Shown: one piece after another, positions 1-5,808 of the stretch
How positions within the stretch are numbered: position 1 is the first letter of the stretch
How the letters are laid out: every line of letters begins with the position of its first letter
DNA from: an uncultured Ignavibacteria bacterium
GTDB lineage: Bacteria > Bacteroidota > Ignavibacteria > Kapaibacteriales > UBA2268
Direction of reading: 5' to 3'
Assembly: GCA_903911805.1 (NCBI GenBank)
Contig: CAIWET010000024.1
Span: 1-5,808, forward strand
Length of the DNA stretch: 5,808 nucleotides
Program-made: the position numbers and the translations under genes
The notes under the pieces: model-generated
What the model saw: only the letters and a program-made list of their open reading frames with translations
What the model was told of the DNA's origin: nothing
Databases searched by the model: none

Positions 1-2
1 AT

Positions 3-3000
3 ATGATTTTAAGAAAAATTTACTACGTTTTAACGTTCGTTCTAATGTCAACCTTAGCATTTTCGCAAGGTGGAACAACTGCCAGTATGAATGGTATAAT
101 CAAGGACTTAGATGGTAAGCCATTAGTTGGCGCTACTGTAAAAGTTAAGCATTTACCTACTGGAACTACTTCTGGTAGTATTTCTCAAAAAAATGGTCGC
201 TACAACCTTATCGGTTTAAAAGTTGGTGGTCCATTTCAAATATCAGTATCAATGGTTGGTTATTCAGCCAACACATTTGATAATGTTTATCTTACTATTA
301 ATCAAAATTTAGCACTTGATGTAGTTTTAAAAGAAAAAGATTACAAATTGGGCCAAGTTGATGTAGTTGCTAAGAAAAATGATGTAATTTCCAGTGATAG
401 AACTGGTGCAGCTAATACTGTTAGCGAATCTACAATCAAAAGCTTCCCTTCAATTTCAAGAAGTATTGGTGATTATGCTCGTTTATCACCATTAGCAACT
501 GGAGACGCAAGTGGCTCTAATGTTGCTGGAAGAAATTCAAAATATAACAATATCCAAGTGGATGGTGCTGTTATGAATGACGTTTTTGGTTTACCATCAA
601 ATGGTACTCCAGGCGGTCAAGCTGGTGCTCAACCATTTTCACTTGATGCTATTCAAGAATTCCAAGTTTCTGTAGCTCCTTATGACGTAAAATATGGTGG
701 CTTTACAGGTGGTTTAATCAATGCTATTACAAGATCTGGTACTAACAAATTTTCAGGTTCGGCTTATGGATTTTTCAATAACGAATCTTTAGTTGGTTTT
801 GCTCCTGATACTGGAAGCAAGAAAATCAAATTATCTAAATATTCAGATTATACTATCGGTGCCAGAGCTGGTGGAGCATTAATCGAAAATCAATTATTCT
901 ATTTTGTAAATGCTGAAAGCAGAGTAAGAAGCACACCTAATGATAGATCATTTGACCCAACAGCATCAAATTATACTGGTGTTTCTAAAGCAGAAATCGA
1001 CAGAATCGATAGTATTGCTCAAAATGTTTGGGGTTTAAATAATAGAGGTTCTTATGATCCATCTTATTCTTCTCAAACAAATGATTTCAAATTATTTGCA
1101 AGATTAGACTATAACTTAAACGATAAAAATAGATTTACATTACGTCATAATTTTGTGAATGCAAATGCAGATAACAGCATTTATCGTAATGGTACAACTT
1201 ATGAATATACTTCTATGGAGTATGGATTCAAGAGTATGCAAAATCAAACAGTACTTCAATTAAATAGTATTCTTGATGGCGGAATGTTTAATGAATTAAG
1301 AGTTGCTTTCACATCAATAAATGATAAAAGAGAACCTTCCACAGCAGCAATGCCTGGTATTCAAATTTATAATTTAGGTACAGACAAAAGAAAATCTGTT
1401 TGGATGGGAACTGAAAGATCATCACAACAAAACGCTTTAGACCAAACAAATGTTGAAATCACTGATAACTTCACTATGCAAGTTGATGATTTCTTATTCA
1501 CATTAGGTACTTCTAATCAATTCTATTCATTTGACAACTTATTCATCCAAGATTATTATGGATATTATGAATTTAGTAGTATTGATAATTTCAAAAGTGG
1601 TACTTGGTCAAGATATAGAAATTCATATTTAACAAATTCTTCATTATACGAAAAATCAGCTGCTTGGGGTATGTCACAACACGCTTTTTATGCACAGGCT
1701 GATTGGTCTGTTATGCCAGGTTTAAAAGTATATGGTGGTGTTAGAGCAGAAGTATCATTATTCCCAGATCAACCTTATAAAAACAACTTATTTGATTCTT
1801 TATTCAGCAGCCAAAACTATAAAACTGAAGAAGTTCCAAATGGTATGTTCTTATTATCTCCAAGAATTGGCTTCAATTGGGATGTTTTCAAAGACAAAAA
1901 AACTCAATTAAGAGGTGGTGCTGGTTTATTCACTGGAAGAACTCCTGGTGTTTGGCTTTCAAATCAATATTCAAATACTGGAGTTGATTTTGCAAGAACT
2001 AGTTTAACAAAATATGATACTTTATATAAATTCTCAGTAAATCCAGATTTACAACCTAAAGCAGCTGGTGCAGCTACTACTTCTATAGCTTTTACAGATC
2101 CTAATTTCAAAATGCCATCAATTTGGAAATTGAACTTAGGTTTTGACCAAGAATTAGAAGATGGTATTATTTTAACTGCTGAAATTTTATATCAGAAAAC
2201 ACAAAATGATGTTTTATTTAAAAACATTAACTTAAAAGATTCTGCTTTAAATAGCCAAGGTAGATATATGTTCTATCAAACACAAGCAACTAAGCAATAT
2301 GTTCCTGGTGCAATTTTAATGACAAATACAGATCAAGGTTCACAAATATTTGCTACAATTCAATTGCAAAAATTATATGGACAAGGTTCTTTACCAGGCT
2401 TAAGTGCAAATATTTCTTACACTTGGTCACAAGTTAAAGACGTAAACTCAGCAACATCATCAGTAGCTTATTCAAATTGGTCATTTAATTACGCAGATAA
2501 TCCAAATAATGCAAAATTAACTTTATCAAACTTTGATACTCCACATAGAGTTATGGCTAATCTTGGTTATACTTTTGATTATCTTGATGGATTTTCTACA
2601 ACTATTGGTATGTATTTTGAATATCGTTCAGGTCAACCATTTACATTTGTGTATTCAAGTGCCGCTGATGTTAACTTCGACGGTGTTAGAGGTAATGACA
2701 TAGCTTTTATTCCTTCAACAGAAGGGCAACTTGAATTTACTACAAAAGGCGCAAACTACGCAGACTTTGTAAGCTTTATCAATCAATTTGATGGAATTGA
2801 TGATCAAAAAGGTAAAATTATGGAAAGAAATAGCTTAAGAGCTCCTGCAACTTCTCAATTAGATTTAAGAATTGCTCAGGAAATTCCAATTATCAAAGGT
2901 CATAAATTTGAAATTACAGCTGATGTATTCAATTTACCTAATTTAATTAACAGTGAATATGGATGGTACAAATATGTTCCATTTAACAATTATACATTGT

Positions 3001-3149
3001 TAGTTCACGAAGGTTATAATGCAACTGGACAAGAAATTGTTACTTTTAATAAACCTACAACATTAGAAGATGGTAAACCAGTCATCTGGACAAAAGACCA
3101 ATTCTTATCTCGTTGGAGAATGCAATTAGGCGTTAGATATACTTTCTAA
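3..3149 (+). CDS. Oar-like TonB-dependent outer-membrane receptor with carboxypeptidase-regulatory-like domain
   Basis: The 1048-residue product is predicted to be an outer-membrane beta-barrel that imports or binds a large substrate using TonB energy; the substrate cannot be told. Residues 1-21 form a signal peptide (R4-K5, a hydrophobic core, then AFS before Q22). Residues about 28-110 look like a CarboxypepD_reg-like beta-sandwich (GIIKDLDGKPLVGATV, then a NGRYNL segment). QVDVVA at 118-123 resembles the stretch that precedes the plug in this family. The plug spans about 118-245, with GRNSKYNNIQVDGAVMNDVF near 176-195 and RSGTNKFSGSAYGF at 244-257, both typical of the Oar subgroup. The rest is barrel, ending in GVRYTF with the usual terminal Phe. 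The length fits the family. The ATG at 3 is chosen because the signal peptide begins right there; only two bases precede it, so its ribosome-binding site and promoter are outside the window. No SusD-like lipoprotein gene follows, which argues against a standard SusCD glycan-uptake pair. Strong TTA/AGA/GGT bias would suit high expression (inference). Confidence 0.93.
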   Translation: MILRKIYYVLTFVLMSTLAFSQGGTTASMNGIIKDLDGKPLVGATVKVKHLPTGTTSGSISQKNGRYNLIGLKVGGPFQISVSMVGYSANTFDNVYLTINQNLALDVVLKEKDYKLGQVDVVAKKNDVISSDRTGAANTVSESTIKSFPSISRSIGDYARLSPLATGDASGSNVAGRNSKYNNIQVDGAVMNDVFGLPSNGTPGGQAGAQPFSLDAIQEFQVSVAPYDVKYGGFTGGLINAITRSGTNKFSGSAYGFFNNESLVGFAPDTGSKKIKLSKYSDYTIGARAGGALIENQLFYFVNAESRVRSTPNDRSFDPTASNYTGVSKAEIDRIDSIAQNVWGLNNRGSYDPSYSSQTNDFKLFARLDYNLNDKNRFTLRHNFVNANADNSIYRNGTTYEYTSMEYGFKSMQNQTVLQLNSILDGGMFNELRVAFTSINDKREPSTAAMPGIQIYNLGTDKRKSVWMGTERSSQQNALDQTNVEITDNFTMQVDDFLFTLGTSNQFYSFDNLFIQDYYGYYEFSSIDNFKSGTWSRYRNSYLTNSSLYEKSAAWGMSQHAFYAQADWSVMPGLKVYGGVRAEVSLFPDQPYKNNLFDSLFSSQNYKTEEVPNGMFLLSPRIGFNWDVFKDKKTQLRGGAGLFTGRTPGVWLSNQYSNTGVDFARTSLTKYDTLYKFSVNPDLQPKAAGAATTSIAFTDPNFKMPSIWKLNLGFDQELEDGIILTAEILYQKTQNDVLFKNINLKDSALNSQGRYMFYQTQATKQYVPGAILMTNTDQGSQIFATIQLQKLYGQGSLPGLSANISYTWSQVKDVNSATSSVAYSNWSFNYADNPNNAKLTLSNFDTPHRVMANLGYTFDYLDGFSTTIGMYFEYRSGQPFTFVYSSAADVNFDGVRGNDIAFIPSTEGQLEFTTKGANYADFVSFINQFDGIDDQKGKIMERNSLRAPATSQLDLRIAQEIPIIKGHKFEITADVFNLPNLINSEYGWYKYVPFNNYTLLVHEGYNATGQEIVTFNKPTTLEDGKPVIWTKDQFLSRWRMQLGVRYTF

Positions 3150-3169
3150 TTCTTTAAAAAGCTCTATAC

Positions 3170-3210
3170 AAAAAAAGAGACTGTTAATTTAAATTACAGT
3201 CTCTTTTTTT
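3170..3210. terminator. Bidirectional rho-independent terminator between convergent genes
   Basis: A perfect 15-bp inverted repeat pairs 3170-3184 with 3196-3210 around an 11-nt AT-rich loop (3185-3195). The core is GAGACTGT/ACAGTCTC, flanked by seven A residues on the left and a run of ten T residues (3204-3213) on the right. Read on the plus strand, it gives a hairpin followed by a U-tract 21 bases after the receptor stop codon. Read on the minus strand, the A-tract becomes a run of seven U residues, 19 bases beyond the AraC-type gene stop. It can therefore end both converging transcripts. The hairpin is seen directly; its activity is inferred. Confidence 0.88.
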
Positions 3211-3229
3211 TTTGTTATATTTATCAAAT

Positions 3230-4186
3230 TTATTTTTTTTCTTCATCAATCACAGATTTGTAACCCATTTCATTAATTGATTTCAGATATTTTCTTGGGC
3301 TTATGCCAGTAAATTTTTTAAAGTCTTTAATAAAGTGAGATTGGTCGTGATATCCACATTCTAAAGCAAGGCTATATAGATTTTTATCTGGAAATGCTTT
3401 GTTCATTTCAAAAAATGACTTCATTGTTTGAATTCTGCAAAATGTTTTTGGATTAAAGCCAACATATTTATTAAATTTCTTTTCTAAAGATGAAATACTC
3501 ATTTCAGCAAGGGTAGCCAATTCAGGAATTGTTATTCTTCCCTTGGTTTCAATCATTTTGGTGATGATTTTTTCCATTTCTCCAATTGATTCTTCACTAC
3601 TTTTAACTTTTTCTCTAATATATGATTCTATAATTTGGATACGCTTGTTGTCGTCGCTAGCAACTTTCATTTTGTTCATAACGTCTTGGTAATCATTTTT
3701 ATAATATTTTCTTACAGGAACTATTAAATTGAGAAACTCCTTCATATCTCTATCTAAGAAATAAAATCCACCTAATGGAGTAAATTTAACAATTATTAAA
3801 TTAGTTTTTCCTATTGACTTATAGTGAGTGTAATGCTCAAATTGTCCTCTTATGTAGAGATTGTCTCTTTTGTGTTCAAACTCTGTAGTAATTTCGAAAT
3901 GAGGATTCCCATAATTATAAACTAATCCTGAAGAACCTTCAGGGAAAACCCTAAAAGTTGTTTCCTTATTTCTTTCATTAAAATGAAATACCTGAATATA
4001 TTGAATTACGTGTTTCAAGTCTTCACTTGGTGAAACGAATTCATTTTGCAACGATAAAACTTTTTCTTTTTTAAGTACTTTTAGCACTTTAGGTGATTTG
4101 GGTGCTTTTCCTGCTTTTGATAACTTTGGTTCTTTAGACTCTTTAGGTTCCTTAGGTGCTTTTCCTGCTTTTGATACCCTTGCCAT
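3230..4186 (-). CDS. AraC-family transcriptional regulator with lysine-rich N-terminal tail
   Basis: This is a 318-residue predicted cytoplasmic DNA-binding regulator. The C-terminal part (about 205-303) is a two-helix-turn-helix AraC domain: the first HTH lies at about 218-240 (ITIPELATLAEMSISSLEKKF), and the second, about 268-292, contains the hallmark LALECGYHDQSHFIKDFKKF followed by TGISPRKYL at 293-301. Residues about 50-160 resemble the N-terminal domain seen in many Bacteroidota AraC proteins (DUF6597-like), with FRVFPEGSSGLVYNYG at 78-93 and TPLGGFYFL at 136-144; its ligand is unknown. Residues 5-42 form a Lys/Pro/Ala/Ser/Glu-rich low-complexity tail not expected in this family. The ATG at 4184-4186 is preferred because AAAGGAAA lies 6 nt upstream and the next in-frame Met (residue 148) is inside the sensor domain. 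The gene starts 14 bp after the adenine deaminase stop, so the two are probably co-transcribed. Whether it regulates purine genes is not shown by the sequence. Confidence 0.9.
   Translation of the reverse strand: MARVSKAGKAPKEPKESKEPKLSKAGKAPKSPKVLKVLKKEKVLSLQNEFVSPSEDLKHVIQYIQVFHFNERNKETTFRVFPEGSSGLVYNYGNPHFEITTEFEHKRDNLYIRGQFEHYTHYKSIGKTNLIIVKFTPLGGFYFLDRDMKEFLNLIVPVRKYYKNDYQDVMNKMKVASDDNKRIQIIESYIREKVKSSEESIGEMEKIITKMIETKGRITIPELATLAEMSISSLEKKFNKYVGFNPKTFCRIQTMKSFFEMNKAFPDKNLYSLALECGYHDQSHFIKDFKKFTGISPRKYLKSINEMGYKSVIDEEKK
4101..4176 (-). repeat. Imperfect tandem repeat within the AraC-type gene (22-bp identical core, 54-bp period)
   Basis: An identical 22-bp sequence occurs at 4101-4122 and 4155-4176, exactly 54 bp (18 codons) apart. 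Each copy encodes SKAGKAP plus a neighbouring base on each side, at residues 5-11 and 23-29 of the AraC-type protein. The segment between them encodes KEPKESKEPKL, itself built from three-residue units. The period is a multiple of three, so gain or loss of a unit would keep the reading frame. It is probably the product of slippage or unequal recombination (inference). Confidence 0.85.
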
Positions 4187-4190
4187 AAAA

Positions 4191-4198
4191 TTTCCTTT
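4191..4198 (-). promoter_or_regulatory. Ribosome-binding-site-like AAAGGAAA of the AraC-type gene
   Basis: On the minus strand the sequence AAAGGAAA sits in the 14-bp gap after the adenine deaminase stop (TAA at 4203-4201), with six bases between its GGA core and the ATG at 4186. It supports the chosen start and translation from a shared mRNA. Bacteroidota often rely little on Shine-Dalgarno pairing, so its importance is uncertain. Confidence 0.5.
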
Positions 4199-4200
4199 AA

Positions 4201-5808
4201 TTAATTATTAAATTGCATATCTATAAATTTAAATTCTTTTCCATCGAATAATCCTTTATCCCCTAATTTAATTTCGGGGATAACAAGTAGTGCCATAAAT
4301 GATAATGTCATAAATGGAGATTTAAGATTTGATCCTAACTCTTTAACTATTTTATTTACTTCTTTGTATAATTTTCCTGTTTTTATACCATCGTGACTTG
4401 ACATTAATCCTGCCACAGGCAATGGGAGTAAATATTCTTCCTTATTATTAGAAACTGACATTCCACCTTTAGATCTGATTACCAGATTTATTGCTTTAGC
4501 TAAATCAATATCATTGGTACCAACTGCAATAATATTGTGAGAATCGTGTGCAACACTTGTTGCAATGTCTCCATTTTTTAATCCGATATTTTTAATAAAT
4601 CCAATTGCTGGAGCTGTTTCTTTATATCTATTTAAGACAACAATTTTTAAGATATCTCGCTCAACATCTGATATTAAAAGCCCATCTTCAACTTTTGGAA
4701 TTTCAATACTTTCAGTAGTGATTAATTCTCCATCTATAGCATTTATAACTCTGATTTTTTCTCCAGTTTGAGGAACTTTCAATATTTCTTTACTTATCAA
4801 AGAAATATTAAATTTATTTGGGAGCAAAGAAGGAAATGACATAAATTTCACATCATTTTTTGAATAAACAATCTCACCATTGATAAATGTACTTATTACA
4901 TTAAAGTCTTTTAAATTATCAATTATAATAAAATCGGCATTATCATTTTCTCTTAACATTCCAACATCCAAATTATAATGTTTGATTGGATTTAAAATGC
5001 AAGCCTTTAAAATATCAAAGATGCTATGAGAATAGCTTAACGCTTCTTTAATCAACAAATTTATGTGCCCATCTGAAAGGTCATCAGGATGCAAATCATC
5101 GCTGCAAAGCATTACCATATCATTATGAGTAGTAATAAGGGAATGAAGTGCGTCAAAATTCTTTGCGGCAGAGCCATTTCTAATTAAAACTTTCATTCCA
5201 AGGTTAATTTTTTCTAATGCTTCCTCTAAAGTAAAACACTCGTGGTCTGTAGTGATTCCAGCTTTTACATACTTTTCAAGCAATTCTCCATTTAATCCTG
5301 GAGCATGCCCATCAATAGGTTTATTATATTTTTTGGCTAATTCAAGTTTTGATTTAACTTCAGGAGAATCATAAATTACTCCAGGGAAATTCATCATTTC
5401 ACTTAAATATTTAATTTTATTACTTTTTAATAATATTTCAATTTCATTGTCTGAAATTTTTGCTCCAGATGTTTCATAATCAGTTGCAGGAACGCAAGAA
5501 GGTGCACCGAAATAAAATTTAAATGGAGTTGTTTCTCCATTTTCAATCATAAATTCAATTCCCTTGATTCCTAATACATTTGCGATTTCGTGAGGGTCAG
5601 ATACAGTTGCAACTGTTCCGTGAGTTACTGCTAATTTTGCAAATTCTGCAGGAATAAGCATTGAACTTTCTATATGGATATGAGAATCAACTAAACCTGG
5701 TAAGATATAATTTGAATTAATATATTCTTCAGAAATATAATTAATCTCTTTAATTTTGTTTTTACTAATAATAACATTTCCATAAAAAATTTTATTATTT
5801 ATTATGTC
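4201..5808 (-). CDS. ade: Adenine deaminase, 5' end cut off by the window edge
   Basis: The enzyme hydrolyses adenine to hypoxanthine and ammonia in purine salvage (EC 3.5.4.2); it is a cytoplasmic metal-dependent amidohydrolase. The visible frame has 535 codons plus TAA. Numbering from the first visible codon (at 5808), PGLVDSHIHIESSMLIP (37-53) gives the metal-binding H43/H45. SDPHEIANVLG is at 70-80, PSCVPAT at 103-109, LSEMMNFPG at 135-143 (E137), DGHAPG at 166-171 (H168), TDHECFT at 187-193 (H189) and CSDDLHPDDL at 235-244, supplying the catalytic-site acid. The C-terminal family domain contains RYKETAPAIGFI (394-405), SVAHDSHNI (418-426) and LPLPVAGLMSSHDG (461-474). All family motifs are intact. 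The ATG at 5661 falls just after the HxH motif, so it is internal: the frame stays open for 49 more codons to the edge. Compared with the usual roughly 540-600 residues, probably only a few to some tens of N-terminal residues are missing. The promoter lies outside the window. Confidence 0.95.
   Translation of the reverse strand, partial: DIINNKIFYGNVIISKNKIKEINYISEEYINSNYILPGLVDSHIHIESSMLIPAEFAKLAVTHGTVATVSDPHEIANVLGIKGIEFMIENGETTPFKFYFGAPSCVPATDYETSGAKISDNEIEILLKSNKIKYLSEMMNFPGVIYDSPEVKSKLELAKKYNKPIDGHAPGLNGELLEKYVKAGITTDHECFTLEEALEKINLGMKVLIRNGSAAKNFDALHSLITTHNDMVMLCSDDLHPDDLSDGHINLLIKEALSYSHSIFDILKACILNPIKHYNLDVGMLRENDNADFIIIDNLKDFNVISTFINGEIVYSKNDVKFMSFPSLLPNKFNISLISKEILKVPQTGEKIRVINAIDGELITTESIEIPKVEDGLLISDVERDILKIVVLNRYKETAPAIGFIKNIGLKNGDIATSVAHDSHNIIAVGTNDIDLAKAINLVIRSKGGMSVSNNKEEYLLPLPVAGLMSSHDGIKTGKLYKEVNKIVKELGSNLKSPFMTLSFMALLVIPEIKLGDKGLFDGKEFKFIDMQFNN

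Noticed and set aside
3..3149. The receptor as a SusC-type member of a glycan-uptake (SusCD) locus
   Set aside because: The next gene downstream is convergent and is an AraC-type regulator, no SusD-like gene is visible, and the plug signatures fit the Oar subgroup better.
3150..3229. A small gene or RNA in the intergenic gap
   Set aside because: The 80 bp are explained by the bidirectional terminator and short AT-rich flanks; no start codon with a useful frame and no other structured element is seen.
4067..4174. The lysine-rich tail as an AT-hook or as a frameshifted artefact
   Set aside because: There is no RGRP or GRP core of an AT-hook. The tail is in one continuous frame with the sensor and HTH domains, begins with ATG and has a ribosome-binding-like site upstream, so a frameshift is not needed to explain it.
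4565..4771. A 68-codon open frame on the plus strand
   Set aside because: It lies entirely inside and antisense to the adenine deaminase gene, whose frame carries conserved family motifs here; it shows no recognisable domain or ribosome-binding site and is a shadow frame.
5659..5661. ATG as the start of adenine deaminase
   Set aside because: The open frame upstream contains the conserved HxH metal-binding motif, so this Met is internal.

Overview
This is an AT-rich window with three protein-coding genes. It looks like a chromosomal piece of a member of the Bacteroidota or a close FCB-group relative. The evidence is an Oar-type TonB-dependent outer-membrane protein with an N-terminal carboxypeptidase-regulatory-like domain, an AraC-type regulator whose N-terminal half matches a type common in Bacteroidota, and strong A/T-ending codon use (TTA, AGA, GGT, AAA). 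The taxonomic call is inference; there is no rRNA or other marker gene.

Layout. Positions 3-3149 (+) encode a complete 1048-residue TonB-dependent receptor-like protein with a signal peptide, a CarboxypepD_reg-like domain, a plug and a long beta-barrel ending in Phe. An 80-bp intergenic gap follows, holding a strong hairpin (3170-3210) with an A-tract on one side and a T-tract on the other. It can terminate transcription from both converging sides. Positions 3230-4186 (-) encode a 318-residue AraC-family regulator with an unusual lysine-rich N-terminal tail. Positions 4201-5808 (-) encode adenine deaminase, which runs off the right edge of the window. The reading frame is open from the ATG at 5661 to the window end, and this upstream part carries the metal-binding HxH motif, so the ATG at 5661 is not the true start.

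How the genes work together. Adenine deaminase (adenine to hypoxanthine plus ammonia) and the AraC-type gene are on the same strand only 14 bp apart, with a ribosome-binding-site-like AAAGGAAA in the gap, so they are probably co-transcribed and end at the shared bidirectional terminator. The outer-membrane receptor belongs to a separate, convergent transcription unit. No functional link between it and the purine-salvage gene can be shown from sequence.

No mobile element, CRISPR array, RNA gene or clearly new multi-gene system is visible. The most unusual feature is the N-terminal tail of the AraC-type protein, where lysine occurs at exactly every third residue for twelve consecutive triplets and an 18-residue unit is partly duplicated.
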